Shown piece after piece: positions 35,237 to 44,884 of a stretch of DNA of 64,000 nucleotides; the stretch's first letter is position 1; the number at the start of each line of letters is the position of its first letter. The stretch covers positions 1 to 64,000 of the forward strand of contig NZ_RXHQ01000002.1 of the NCBI RefSeq assembly GCF_004138105.1, read 5' to 3'. The notes under the pieces were generated by a model, which saw nothing but the letters and a program-made list of their open reading frames with translations, did not search any database and was not told the DNA's origin. The DNA comes from Xylanivirga thermophila (lineage in GTDB: Bacteria; Bacillota; Clostridia; Caldicoprobacterales; Xylanivirgaceae). Made by a program: the position numbers and the translations under genes.

Positions 35237-38086
35237 TTAATCCTCCCCTAATTTTAATGCTTGATGGATCTTTATGTGAGATATAAACCACGCCAGAGTT
35301 AAAAAACTCAAGGTCAGCATTATCCCCATTACTAAGTATACCTTTATATAGTCTTTACGCAACGCAAGTACTTTAAATGGCGGCACCTGCTCTGCTGCAC
35401 CATGGGCCAATTGCAAAAATGGTACAAATAGCTCACTAGCCATACCTCCTATTACTATTCCCACAATAACTGAAATCCCCGATGTCATTATTTGCTCCCA
35501 TATTAGCATACCCAGTACTGAATTTTTGGGCATACCCATGGCACGAAGCACTCCAAATTGAAGTGTTCTCTTTTGTATTGATAATATCCAGTATATCAAA
35601 AAACCTATTGCGCTTATAAGCATGGATATCACAAAACCCAACGTAAGGGCACCATTCATCCCTTGCAGCATTGGATCATTCTTGCCCATAATTATCTGTT
35701 GGCTGGCATCCGTAAGCTTTAAAACGGATATTTTATTTTCCTTAATTTCATCGTATATCTTTTGACTATTAGCTCCCTCAGATTTCTTTAGCCATACTTC
35801 ATATGGTTCTATAGATGTCTTAGCCTGAATATATGCTAAATTAGCTACCACCAAATAATTCTTTCCCTGCTTTTCTCCCTTTATTATATTGGGATTGTAT
35901 GTAGGCCAATAATCTACTCTGCCATATACTACTCCATCTAAATAGTCCTGATCTCCCCATTTTATGGTGATGTTATCCCCCTGTTTAATATTATAATCCT
36001 CACCCATATTTGATGATATCAAAAATGCCTTAGGTGCCTTTGACAACAGGTTTAAGTATTGATACCAATGGTATGGCTTTAAAAGATCACCTCTAAACCA
36101 TGAAACTTTTCCAAACTCATGGGGTACTATGCCCATAATATATACATTCTGTAACCATTTATCGCTCAGCTGTACAGTACCATTTGTAGTACGAAATACC
36201 TTAGTCACAAGTTCTACGTCCGATAGCTTTGTATACGGTTCAAAGGGCGGCTCTATATATTTGAGAGCTGGTTTGCTATCAATATCCGATACAGATGCAT
36301 TCTCATCCATGTTCATTCCAGAGGATGGCACATCCATAGTTTGCCAATCACCTTTTATAGTTATATCTGCACCTATTTCATACCTTATACGTTCTTCCAT
36401 ATTTGCATTTACCGTTCGAGCTGCATTCGCACTAAAAAGCCCTACTGATAGTGCTAACATAAGAAATATCATCAAAAACTGATTTTGGCCCCTGGAACGC
36501 CCTATTTGTACAAATGATGCATATATGGCTGAACTCCACCTCTTTTTACCCAACCAAAATATAAGTCTTATAATATAAGGGTATAGTCTTATAAAAAACA
36601 ATCCAATACCCAATATAAAAAATATAGATACTACAAAAAGAACAGGATCTATTCCCAATTCTACCGATTGAACACCGGTTAATACAAGGGTTTTTTGCCT
36701 CATTCTAAAGGTATATATACCATATGCCGATATGGCAAGTAGCACTATATCTATATAATAACGCTGCCAGATAGGTTTTCTATCTGTTCTTGTTATCTGC
36801 CTCTTGTGCTGTACTATACCTTCCCCTCCACTTAAAACTACTGGTATGAGCATTGCCATCATAGCAAAAATCCCAGCTCCAATGGCATATAGATAATACC
36901 TAGGCTTTATCACTACCGGAAGTGCTACCCTATCAACAAACTCTAGAAAGCCATTTGCCGATCCTAATATCTGACATATTCCAAATCCTATGGGAGGTCC
37001 TATAATAATGGCAATACTGGCTAATATAGCACTCTCCATGAAATAGGCTAAAAATACATGTTTGCTCCCTGCCCCCCTACTTTGCATCACCGCTATCTCA
37101 TTTCTGTCATGGTCTACAACCAATTTTGATATCATGGATAAATAAAAGGTAAGCATTAGTATGATAGGTACATCCAATATCCATAGGGATACCTTGAGTT
37201 TTTTTGCCCTATTATAGTATTCATCTATTATCGAGATAGCCGGAAACTTGATGCTTATTGCCCTATTGGAAGCAAACCATTCCTTTTCACTTTTGTATGC
37301 ATTTAATATTTTAGATAAGTCCTCTATGCTTATTGCATGATAATCCAATGCAAAATACCATTGGGACTCCTTAAGCATAACTTGCATATCTGCATTTTCT
37401 ACAAAATCCTTATAGAATATGGCATAATCCATTATAAAGCTTTCCTTATACGGCAATATACCCTGAAACCAATAACCATCTCCCATATCCTTTATATTAA
37501 ATACACCTACTACCTTAATTCTGAAAGGAACATCCTCCTTACCCACTATACTTTTTATAGTATATACCTCATCTAGTAACAAATCCATGGCTTTAAAGGC
37601 TTCCTGGCTTACCATCACCTCATATACACCATTTTTCACCTCATTTGAAGGATATTTACCATGAATGATGTCTACATGGGACTCCATATTGGAGACTGAC
37701 TCTAATTTAAAAAAACGTTTTTTGGGTTTTGCTTCCCGTTCCACCTCTGGCAAAGCATATATATAGTCAACTGTAAATTTATTATATGAGCTTAAATAGG
37801 GTATCCCCATCTCTTCTTTAACATGTGCATTTATTCTTTCATCATGCTCTAAGTACTTGCTACGCCAATTCTCTCCTCCATATGGTATCTTTACATGATA
37901 GGTACCGGGGTAACCCTTTGTATCTACTTGATAATTTTCCAGATCTTTTGTAAGCATACGCTGTAACACACCATCTGTATACATTGGTATACTGCTTATC
38001 ATCCCAACTGCCAGCATAAACCCGATTAAAAGGCATAGAACCATCCATTTATTGCTGGCCATTTTCCTAAATATAAAACGCAGCAA
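35237..38086 (-). CDS. ABC transporter permease with two FtsX/MacB-type domains
   Basis: 949 residues. One N-terminal membrane helix (~12-32), a large extracytoplasmic domain, then four-helix FtsX blocks around 305-520 and 815-935. Each carries the family feature of paired helices after a soluble loop; the motifs VMQSRGAGSKHVFLAYF and LRAMGMPKNSVLGMLIWEQ are the FtsX cytoplasmic coupling loops. The start is TTG 38086 with AGGGGG upstream. It follows an adaptor lipoprotein by 11 nt. No ATPase gene adjoins, which is unusual for this family. Confidence 0.9.
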   Translation of the reverse strand: MLRFIFRKMASNKWMVLCLLIGFMLAVGMISSIPMYTDGVLQRMLTKDLENYQVDTKGYPGTYHVKIPYGGENWRSKYLEHDERINAHVKEEMGIPYLSSYNKFTVDYIYALPEVEREAKPKKRFFKLESVSNMESHVDIIHGKYPSNEVKNGVYEVMVSQEAFKAMDLLLDEVYTIKSIVGKEDVPFRIKVVGVFNIKDMGDGYWFQGILPYKESFIMDYAIFYKDFVENADMQVMLKESQWYFALDYHAISIEDLSKILNAYKSEKEWFASNRAISIKFPAISIIDEYYNRAKKLKVSLWILDVPIILMLTFYLSMISKLVVDHDRNEIAVMQSRGAGSKHVFLAYFMESAILASIAIIIGPPIGFGICQILGSANGFLEFVDRVALPVVIKPRYYLYAIGAGIFAMMAMLIPVVLSGGEGIVQHKRQITRTDRKPIWQRYYIDIVLLAISAYGIYTFRMRQKTLVLTGVQSVELGIDPVLFVVSIFFILGIGLFFIRLYPYIIRLIFWLGKKRWSSAIYASFVQIGRSRGQNQFLMIFLMLALSVGLFSANAARTVNANMEERIRYEIGADITIKGDWQTMDVPSSGMNMDENASVSDIDSKPALKYIEPPFEPYTKLSDVELVTKVFRTTNGTVQLSDKWLQNVYIMGIVPHEFGKVSWFRGDLLKPYHWYQYLNLLSKAPKAFLISSNMGEDYNIKQGDNITIKWGDQDYLDGVVYGRVDYWPTYNPNIIKGEKQGKNYLVVANLAYIQAKTSIEPYEVWLKKSEGANSQKIYDEIKENKISVLKLTDASQQIIMGKNDPMLQGMNGALTLGFVISMLISAIGFLIYWILSIQKRTLQFGVLRAMGMPKNSVLGMLIWEQIMTSGISVIVGIVIGGMASELFVPFLQLAHGAAEQVPPFKVLALRKDYIKVYLVMGIMLTLSFLTLAWFISHIKIHQALKLGED

Positions 38087-38097
38087 TTTAATGCCCC

Positions 38098-39102
38098 CTA
38101 TTCTACTATAACTTTTTTGCCTTCATCTATGCCCTTCTTTATCTCTACCTCTGTAGCAGTTTCTATACCTATTTCAACATCCTGTTCCCTCTTTATGCCA
38201 TCCTCCAGTACATTCACAAACCTCCGACCCATATAATTATGTACCGCATTTCTAGGAAGCACTATTACATCCTCCCGCCTATCTAAGACCAAATTTATTT
38301 CAGCTGAATCCCCAGGTTTTATGTCATTTGGTAATTTATCTACACTTATCCTTACCACATTCTTTAGATGATCATCAGCACCTAATGGCAAATTGGCAGG
38401 AGTCATAACCACTTCACCTACAAAATTATTACCTTTTACCTTTAAATCCACCTTCATACCTGGCTTAAATTCGGATAGATCATTTCCACTGTACTCAAGA
38501 AGCAAATTTTGAGGATCTGCTATGCTCATTATACTTTGATAAGCTTCCACAAAATCTCCAATAGATAACTTATTGTCCATATATACAATCTTGCCATCTA
38601 TTGATGCATACAATTTTGCTTCATCCAGCTCCCGCCTCAAGTCTTCAAGACGCAACTGTTCTAGCTCCAAGTCAAGCATAGCTGCTTCCTGTGTATACTT
38701 ATCCTCCCCTTCCTTTGTCTTCTTATATATAATATCTGCCTTTTTAACCATAATTTCCTGCTGTTTTATCCTGCTCTCCAGATTATCCGTTTCTAATTCT
38801 GCCAAAATATCGCCTTTTTTTACTTCATCTCCCGCTTTTATATATATCTTTTTAATTCGCCCGCCCCCATGGCTAAAAAATACATTATTTTGTTCTGCTG
38901 AGATAAAAGTAGCGGAACCTGTTATCCTCCGCTCAATATCATTACGCTTTGCCTCAATAGTTTCATATGTTATTTCTTCAGGTTCACTGAGAGGCGGATT
39001 AAGAATAGGCTCCTCCTTTGGCATAAGATAGCATCCACTTAACGTAAAAGCCATAGTAAATACCAAAATCCCAAAGGCAATTACATCCTTTGATTTATGC
39101 AT
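38098..39102 (-). CDS. Efflux adaptor lipoprotein (HlyD/MacA family)
   Basis: 334 residues. Signal peptide with lipobox TLSGC (cysteine ~24). Barrel-sandwich halves GGGRIKKIYIKAGDEVKKGDILAELE and ASIDGKIVYMDNKLSIGD flank a short helical hairpin (~115-165). A beta-barrel domain and C-terminal segment (VVLPRNAVHNYMGRRFVNV) follow. Adaptor for the FtsX-type permease encoded downstream, as in MacAB-like systems. Confidence 0.9.
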   Translation of the reverse strand: MHKSKDVIAFGILVFTMAFTLSGCYLMPKEEPILNPPLSEPEEITYETIEAKRNDIERRITGSATFISAEQNNVFFSHGGGRIKKIYIKAGDEVKKGDILAELETDNLESRIKQQEIMVKKADIIYKKTKEGEDKYTQEAAMLDLELEQLRLEDLRRELDEAKLYASIDGKIVYMDNKLSIGDFVEAYQSIMSIADPQNLLLEYSGNDLSEFKPGMKVDLKVKGNNFVGEVVMTPANLPLGADDHLKNVVRISVDKLPNDIKPGDSAEINLVLDRREDVIVLPRNAVHNYMGRRFVNVLEDGIKREQDVEIGIETATEVEIKKGIDEGKKVIVE

Positions 39103-39278
39103 TTTTCATCCCCCTATTATTTTTACTCTAAACTTTCCATCAATAAAATCAATGGATTTCTTGGGAGCATTACTTGTCTGAAACTGCCTTAAATACATAA
39201 ATAATATGCTGTGAATGAACAATGGCTAAAATATGTAGAAATAAAACAATCTATAAATGTTAACACTTTTATATGGAA

Positions 39279-39304
39279 GCAGGGTGCCTTATTAGACACC
39301 CTGC
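39279..39304 (-). terminator. Possible terminator after nagA
   Basis: GCAGGGTG (39279-39286) pairs with CACCCTGC (39297-39304); no strong T-run follows on the minus strand. Position 17 nt past the nagA stop supports a transcription end. No other feature was seen between 39103 and 39320. Confidence 0.5.
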
Positions 39305-39320
39305 TATTCCTTTATGTTGA

Positions 39321-40469
39321 TTATCTATTGCTGAAAACCTTTTTACCTTGCACAATAGTCTCTACCACGGATAAATTCCTATCTAATAAGACAATGTCTG
39401 CATCATATCCCCTGTCTATAAGGCCCTTATGATCATCTACTCCTATTATGCTGGCAGGAGTATGGGTAAGCATGGTAAGTACGTCCTCTAGAGATACTCC
39501 TATGTCCACCATATTGACAAGTGCCTTATCTAAAGTAAGCACGCTACCTGCAAGATTACCTTCCTTAATCCTTGCTGCTCCATCCTTTACAAATACCTTC
39601 TGTCCTCCTAATGTATATTCTCCGTCACCCAATCCTGCAGCAGGCATAGCATCTGTAATAAGGGCTATTTTTTGAGCACCTTTTACCCTATAGGCAAGCC
39701 TTAATGCAGCAGGATGTACATGAATAAGATCTGAAATAAGTTCTAGTGTAACATCATCATTATCGAGGATAGCACCTACTGCCCCTGGTTCCCTGTGATT
39801 CAAACCTGTCATTGCATTGTAGAAATGGGTGGAATGGTGTATCCCCCATGAAAAGGCTTCCATACATCGGCTATAAGTGCAATTTGTATGACCTACTGAA
39901 ATACTTACATGTCTATCTACTAGATAGTCAACCAGTTCTTTAACACCCTCCATCTCCGGTGCTATGGTTATATGTTTTACTATATCCTCATGGGAGCCTA
40001 CCAACTCTTTGTATGTCTTTACACTGGGCTTTAGTATATGTTCCTCTTCCTGTGCACCTTTTTTCAATGGATTCAAAAATGGTCCCTCAAGGTGAACACC
40101 CATTATCTCAGCACCTTTAATATCCTTTTTCATAGCCTTTGCAATGGCATCCATTGTCCTTTGTGTATTTGACATTGAAGTAGTCATATTAGTTGGCAAA
40201 AATGAAGTAGTACCATGCTGAGATACAAATTTCGCCATGGTCTCTATAGCCTCCATTGTACCATCTGCAACATCATGCCTTAAAGCACCATGGATATGTA
40301 TATCTATAAAGCCGGGACATACATATAATCCCTTCGCATCTATAACCTCACCATCTGTACATTCACCAGATGGAACTATGTCATGAATCTTATTATTTTC
40401 AACAAGCACATCATAACCACACAACCACTTACCATCTTTAAATACCTTGCCACCAGTAATGATTAACAT
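39321..40469 (-). CDS. nagA: N-acetylglucosamine-6-phosphate deacetylase
   Basis: Converts GlcNAc-6-phosphate to glucosamine-6-phosphate and acetate during cell-wall sugar recycling. About 382 residues, amidohydrolase TIM barrel. Metal and catalytic residues are visible in PGFIDIHIHGALRHD, MGVHLEGPFLNPLKKGA, SVGHTNCTY, HSTHFYNAMTGLNHREPG, ISDLIHVHP and ALITDAMPAAG with the catalytic Asp. ATG 40469 is preferred to GTG 40478, which overlaps the ribosome binding site. No nagB is adjacent. Confidence 0.95.
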   Translation of the reverse strand: MLIITGGKVFKDGKWLCGYDVLVENNKIHDIVPSGECTDGEVIDAKGLYVCPGFIDIHIHGALRHDVADGTMEAIETMAKFVSQHGTTSFLPTNMTTSMSNTQRTMDAIAKAMKKDIKGAEIMGVHLEGPFLNPLKKGAQEEEHILKPSVKTYKELVGSHEDIVKHITIAPEMEGVKELVDYLVDRHVSISVGHTNCTYSRCMEAFSWGIHHSTHFYNAMTGLNHREPGAVGAILDNDDVTLELISDLIHVHPAALRLAYRVKGAQKIALITDAMPAAGLGDGEYTLGGQKVFVKDGAARIKEGNLAGSVLTLDKALVNMVDIGVSLEDVLTMLTHTPASIIGVDDHKGLIDRGYDADIVLLDRNLSVVETIVQGKKVFSNR

Positions 40470-40655
40470 ATCCCTCACCTCATACCCTTTCTTTTTTATA
40501 TACCGTAATATAATTTACAAAAAAATGAGCACTTCTACCTACTATTGTACATCAAGGATGCACAACAACATTTTACTTAATAATATCATTTTTCTTACTA
40601 TCAATCAATATTTTTGAATATTCCCTTCAATTTATAATCGTGCTTTTAGGTTTAA

Positions 40656-40703
40656 AAAATGGGAAAAGAAGATTTAATTTAAAAGGTCTTCTTTTCCCAT
40701 TTT
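40656..40703 (-). terminator. Terminator of the SleB-type gene
   Basis: 17-bp arms (40656-40672 / 40687-40703, AAAATGGGAAAAGAAGA and complement) followed on the minus strand by T6. Located 50 nt past the SleB-type stop. Confidence 0.9.
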
Positions 40704-40753
40704 CTTAAAGCTCAAACTTTCAATAGTATTATATAATTATACTAAAAATCTAT

Positions 40754-41449
40754 TTATCTATAGAAGGCATGCTGACCGATTTTAGCCACATATGTTTTAT
40801 TGTTCACTATCCATTTGCCCTCAGCCTTTGCAGGATTAAAGAAATACAAAGCATCTCCCACAGGCCTTGAACCATTATATGCATCCTGTGCTGCCCTTAT
40901 ACTCTCACTGTTAGGTGTATTATATATACTTCCGTCGGCCACAGGGCTAAATTGGGGAATTCCTCCATAATATTCAAAAACTACATTATATATAGTGTTA
41001 GGAAAGGCAGAAGATTTCACCCTATTTAATATTACATTACCAACAGCTACCTTGCCTACATAGCTTTCACCGCAGGCCTCGGCATGTATTATCCTAGATA
41101 ACCAGTATATATCCGGACTTGATCTATCTGTAGAAGCCCTATTTGTAGTATTAGTTTTATTATTATACAATTTCGCCGAGGTGTTCGGTCCTACAATACC
41201 ATCTGCCGCCAAACCATTTGCTCTTTGAAAGTCTATAACTGCCTGTCTAGTTATGGGACCATAGTACCCGGTCACCTTATAATATTTATAATATCCTAGA
41301 TCTTTTAATCTCTGCTGTACTCTGGAAACATCATCTCCACGTACACCTACTTTAAGTAGTCTATCCGCTGCGAGGGCTGGCATAGCAGACATAAAAACTA
41401 TAGTAATTACCAACATTATCATTATCATTCTTTTCCTAGATCCTTGCAT
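40754..41449 (-). CDS. sleB: Spore cortex-lytic enzyme-like cell wall hydrolase (SleB family)
   Basis: 231 residues. Signal peptide (~1-28), a peptidoglycan-binding domain (~30-92, GDDVSRVQQRLKDLGYY to GIVGPNTSAKLY), then the SleB/CwlJ hydrolase domain (~115-231). Catalytic glutamate in RIIHAEACGE and the family's VGNVILNRVKS, IPQFSPV and ALYFFNP. In spore formers SleB is a lytic transglycosylase for cortex degradation at germination; other family members act on the vegetative wall. A sigma-A-type promoter precedes it, so a vegetative role is possible. Confidence 0.88.
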   Translation of the reverse strand: MQGSRKRMIMIMLVITIVFMSAMPALAADRLLKVGVRGDDVSRVQQRLKDLGYYKYYKVTGYYGPITRQAVIDFQRANGLAADGIVGPNTSAKLYNNKTNTTNRASTDRSSPDIYWLSRIIHAEACGESYVGKVAVGNVILNRVKSSAFPNTIYNVVFEYYGGIPQFSPVADGSIYNTPNSESIRAAQDAYNGSRPVGDALYFFNPAKAEGKWIVNNKTYVAKIGQHAFYR

Positions 41450-41486
41450 AAATACGAGCTCCTCCCTTTATGTTAATTTAGTGATA

Positions 41487-41515
41487 ATTATATATAAAGG
41501 GGAACCCCTAGTCAA
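41487..41515 (-). promoter_or_regulatory. Sigma-A-type promoter of the SleB-type gene with spacer inverted repeat
   Basis: On the minus strand TTGACT (41510-41515), 17 nt, TATAAT (41487-41492). The spacer contains AGGGG-AA-CCCCT (41498-41509 on the plus strand), an inverted repeat that could be an operator. The remaining sequence between here and 41756 holds the leader of the aldolase gene and no other feature I can support. Confidence 0.7.
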
Positions 41516-41756
41516 AGTTCCTATTTTATGTTAGCTCTATGTATTACAAAACTATTAAGTAATTGTTAATGTGTCGTAATATTTCCTCCCTATTTCATAC
41601 ATATGGTATTTTTATCCCCCATGTGTGGACTATTTCACTACAAATTTTATAATAAAATCCTAGTATTTTGTTATATTATTAAATATAATTATATATATCA
41701 TTTGAAACTTGATGGTTCTTAGATTAACTTAATGCAAATTAATGAGGAGGTTTTTT

Positions 41757-42404
41757 ATGAGTAACAAATGGAATACGTTAAATCGTATCGAAGAATCTGG
41801 ACTTGTAGTAGTAGTAAGGGCAGATAGTGCTGATCAAGCAAAGAAAATAACCGATGCCTGTCTAGCTGGTGGGGCAGCTGCAATCGAGATAACCTATACT
41901 ACACCTGGAGCAACAAAGGTAATAGAAGAATTAGCTAAAAACTATAGTCCTGAACAGATAATAATAGGCGCAGGTACTGTACTTGACACCGAAACTGCTC
42001 GTGCGGCCATTTTAGCCGGAGCACAGTACATAGTATCCCCCTGTCTGGATATAGACACATTAAAGCTATGTAATAGATATCAGATCCCTTGTATGCCTGG
42101 TGCAATGACTATAGCTGATGTAGTACATGCAATGGAATTCGGAGCGGATATTGTAAAAGTATTCCCTGGAGAAGCATTTGGACCTTCCATAATAAAATCC
42201 ATAAAGGGTCCTCTACCCCAAGCAAATTTAATGCCTACTGGCGGTGTTAATATAGACAATGTTGACCAATGGATAAAGGCAGGAGCAGTTGCCGTTGGTG
42301 TTGGCGGGAGTCTTACAAAGGGTGCAAAGACAGGTGATTACGAAGGTATGCAAAAATTAGCAGCTGAATTTGTACAAAGGATAAAATTAGCAAGACAGAA
42401 ATAA
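41757..42404 (+). CDS. eda: KDPG / 4-hydroxy-2-oxoglutarate aldolase
   Basis: About 215 residues, small class I aldolase TIM barrel that splits 2-keto-3-deoxy-6-phosphogluconate (or KHG) to pyruvate and an aldehyde. Visible landmarks are VVRADSADQA, AAIEITYTTPGA with the catalytic Glu, GAGTVLD, YIVSPCLD, and the Schiff-base lysine in DIVKVFPGEAFGP, then MPTGGV. It serves hexuronate degradation, fitting a plant-glycan user. AGGAGG lies six bases before ATG 41757; an upstream ATG at 41742 overlaps that site. Monocistronic. Confidence 0.95.
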   Translation: MSNKWNTLNRIEESGLVVVVRADSADQAKKITDACLAGGAAAIEITYTTPGATKVIEELAKNYSPEQIIIGAGTVLDTETARAAILAGAQYIVSPCLDIDTLKLCNRYQIPCMPGAMTIADVVHAMEFGADIVKVFPGEAFGPSIIKSIKGPLPQANLMPTGGVNIDNVDQWIKAGAVAVGVGGSLTKGAKTGDYEGMQKLAAEFVQRIKLARQK

Positions 42405-42449
42405 AAAATAAGGGACATGGTCTTTTAAAAGACCATGTCCCTTATTTTT
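42404..42449. terminator. Bidirectional terminator between eda and the sugar kinase
   Basis: Perfect palindrome of ~46 nt with AAATAAGGGACATGGTC arms and terminal A- and T-runs, overlapping the stop codons of the two convergent genes. Confidence 0.9.
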
Positions 42450-43381
42450 TATTTATATGGAATTATCTTTATCCTATCCAGCATGTATTCAAAATCAGAC
42501 AAGCCGCATAGCTTGGTACCAGATTGTATGACCGTAGCACTGGCTGCTGCTGATGCCATTTTTAGTGTGTCAGCCAAATCCAAACCTTTTATAATAGCAG
42601 CCGCTGCTGCTGCCACCATGCTATCCCCCGCCCCAACAGCGCTTTTCACATCTAAGGATAAGGCGGGAGCAAAATAGGCAGATTTTTTATCCACAGCCAC
42701 TGCACCACCATCCCCCATAGAGACAATAACCAATGATATACCTTGTTCTACAAGGGATCTACTAGAATCTATTATATCATAAATATTTTTAAATTTTCTG
42801 CCCATTATACCCTCCAACTCATATATATTGGGTTTTATCATATATGGTTTCGAATGTATACCTGCCTTTAAAAGGGAGCCATCTGCATCTAATATTACCT
42901 TGACAGAAAGATTCCTCACATCATTTATAATCTGTCCGTATATCGATGTATCTACCCCTTGGGGTACACTACCGCTTAATATAAGAATATCACTCTGCCT
43001 AGCATAATATATTATCTTTTCTTTCAGCCTATATATAATTTCATCTGATATAAAACTACCTTTTTCATTTATTTCAGTAATCGTGCCTGTTTTTTTATCA
43101 AATATTTTTATATTATTCCTAAGTCTGCCCGGTGCTAATACAAAATCATATCCTATACCCTTTTTATTTAAAAATTTTTCCAATATTTCTTTATTATCAA
43201 AATAGTTTATACCTGTGCATATACTCTGTATACCCAGCATTTTTATAACTACCGATACATTTATCCCTTTGCCACCCACATCATACATATTCTTATCCAC
43301 CCTGTTTAAACCACCATATAAAAATTCATCTAGTATTATACCTGTATCCATACATGGATTTAAAGTTACCGTTGTTATCAA
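42449..43381 (-). CDS. PfkB-family 1-phosphofructokinase-like sugar kinase
   Basis: 310 residues of the ribokinase/PfkB fold, in the branch of 1-phosphofructokinase (FruK) and tagatose-6-phosphate kinase (LacC): VTLNPCMDTGIIL at the start, GGKGINVSVVIKMLG, ILSGSVPQGVD, and the catalytic/anion-hole AVGAGDSMVAAA near the end. It phosphorylates a sugar phosphate such as fructose-1-phosphate. Which substrate is used cannot be decided; no PTS genes adjoin. The start is TTG 43381 after a G-rich site; the stop lies within the shared terminator. Confidence 0.9.
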   Translation of the reverse strand: MITTVTLNPCMDTGIILDEFLYGGLNRVDKNMYDVGGKGINVSVVIKMLGIQSICTGINYFDNKEILEKFLNKKGIGYDFVLAPGRLRNNIKIFDKKTGTITEINEKGSFISDEIIYRLKEKIIYYARQSDILILSGSVPQGVDTSIYGQIINDVRNLSVKVILDADGSLLKAGIHSKPYMIKPNIYELEGIMGRKFKNIYDIIDSSRSLVEQGISLVIVSMGDGGAVAVDKKSAYFAPALSLDVKSAVGAGDSMVAAAAAAIIKGLDLADTLKMASAAASATVIQSGTKLCGLSDFEYMLDRIKIIPYK

Positions 43382-43402
43382 GCCTATTCCCCCTGCATCT
43401 CT

Positions 43403-44182
43403 TTAAATGTCTGTCTTATGCTCTAATAAATACCCAGTACTAATAAATAGTATAATAAATACACATAAATTAAATATTATAGCCCATATGCCCTGATTAG
43501 CCATGGCAAACTTCATTTCCATAGTTAGATTACTAATATTTAGTTCATGATCTATCATTTTTATATCAGGCAGATACTTAGATATTACTCTATTTAGTTT
43601 AGTTATAAGAATGTTTATAAGTATTACAATACCAAATGTCAATCCACCTGCATATTTATTATTTTTTAGCATGCTCTTTGCTAATACCAAAGAAAAATAT
43701 ATGGTAGATAAAAAAGTAATTAAACTTGTAAATATGGCTAATATAACAGTTGCGATAATATCCATATTATTAGCAACGTTATTATCAAATACCTTTAATA
43801 GACTATCTGGAGTTAGGTTATGGGCATGAAAAACTGCAAATAATGTATACAATCCACCAAATATCAAACATTCAATAATAGTAGTAAGTATTTTTGAACC
43901 TAATATGCTGAAACTACTTTGGGGCACCATAAAAAGCATACTACCTGTATCTTCAAATAAGTCCTTCTTTAATATATTTATAGAATCTATGATTATAAGT
44001 ACACAGGCAGCTACTCCCATTGCAAATATAACTAACATCATAATAGCACCAAATTGACTTGCATCCCCATTTTGCAGCTTATAATCTAACATCAAAAGCA
44101 AATTTGCAATTATTATAGCGGCAGCTCCTCCTAGCATGACCTTTTTACGTCCTTTAAGTTCATACTTTAAAAGCTTAAACAT
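43403..44182 (-). CDS. ABC-2 type transporter permease
   Basis: About 259 residues with six hydrophobic segments and a cytoplasmic N-terminus MFKLLKYELKGRKKVML typical of ABC-2 permeases. Membrane partner of the ATPase upstream, whose end it overlaps by 8 nt. The start at ATG 44182 has AAGGAGG upstream. With the GntR regulator this forms a YtrA-like GntR-ATPase-permease operon of the kind induced by cell-envelope antibiotics in other Firmicutes (family analogy). Confidence 0.88.
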   Translation of the reverse strand: MFKLLKYELKGRKKVMLGGAAAIIIANLLLMLDYKLQNGDASQFGAIMMLVIFAMGVAACVLIIIDSINILKKDLFEDTGSMLFMVPQSSFSILGSKILTTIIECLIFGGLYTLFAVFHAHNLTPDSLLKVFDNNVANNMDIIATVILAIFTSLITFLSTIYFSLVLAKSMLKNNKYAGGLTFGIVILINILITKLNRVISKYLPDIKMIDHELNISNLTMEMKFAMANQGIWAIIFNLCVFIILFISTGYLLEHKTDI

Positions 44183-44876
44183 CTTGGAATACCTCCTTAT
44201 AGATATCATCTATAGATTTACCCTTCTCTTCTCTCAACTCTTCTGCATTGTCCTCAAGGATTGCCTTGCCATTTGATATAAAAGTTACTCTGTCAAACAA
44301 TCTCTCTATATCATTCACAAGGTGGGTAGAAATCAAAAACGAACAGTCCGTTCTAAAATTAGATATTATGGCATCCATTATCTTCTCCCTGGCCACTGGA
44401 TCAATTCCTCCCAAAGGTTCATCAAAAATGTACAACTTGGCATTTCTTGAAAGACCTAATGTCAATGTGGCCTTTTCGTACATACCCTTTGAGAGAGCAG
44501 TCACTTTATTATCTTTGGTCAGGTTCATAAATTTCAAAAGTTCCATACATTTTGAACGATCAAAATCATCATACATATCATCATAAAAATCAATAGCATC
44601 GGCAATTCGCATCCATTTGTAAAGATGCTGGGTGTCTGGCAAATATGATACCATGGACTTGGTTATAATTCCCGGTTCATGTCCTCCTATTTTTATCTCC
44701 CCATATGATGGCTTTATAAGCCCTGCAGCAATCTTCATAAATGTAGTCTTACCACTTCCATTAGGACCTAAAAGACCCACTATGCTACCTATAGGCACTT
44801 TAATATTAAATCCATCTAATGCCTTATTGTTAAAAAATTTTTTCCCCAGATTTTGAGCAAAAAGTATTGTGTCCAT
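44175..44876 (-). CDS. ABC transporter ATP-binding protein
   Basis: 233 residues. Walker A GPNGSGKTTFMK (~35-46), signature ALSKGMYEKATLTLGLS, Walker B LYIFDEPLGGID, switch histidine in LISTHLVND. ABC-2-type ATPase as found downstream of GntR/YtrA regulators. Linked by an 8-nt overlap to the permease and 8 nt after the GntR gene. Energises the permease to move an unknown substrate, probably a drug or lipid-linked compound. Confidence 0.94.
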   Translation of the reverse strand: MDTILFAQNLGKKFFNNKALDGFNIKVPIGSIVGLLGPNGSGKTTFMKIAAGLIKPSYGEIKIGGHEPGIITKSMVSYLPDTQHLYKWMRIADAIDFYDDMYDDFDRSKCMELLKFMNLTKDNKVTALSKGMYEKATLTLGLSRNAKLYIFDEPLGGIDPVAREKIMDAIISNFRTDCSFLISTHLVNDIERLFDRVTFISNGKAILEDNAEELREEKGKSIDDIYKEVFQDV

Positions 44877-44884
44877 TATTTTCC

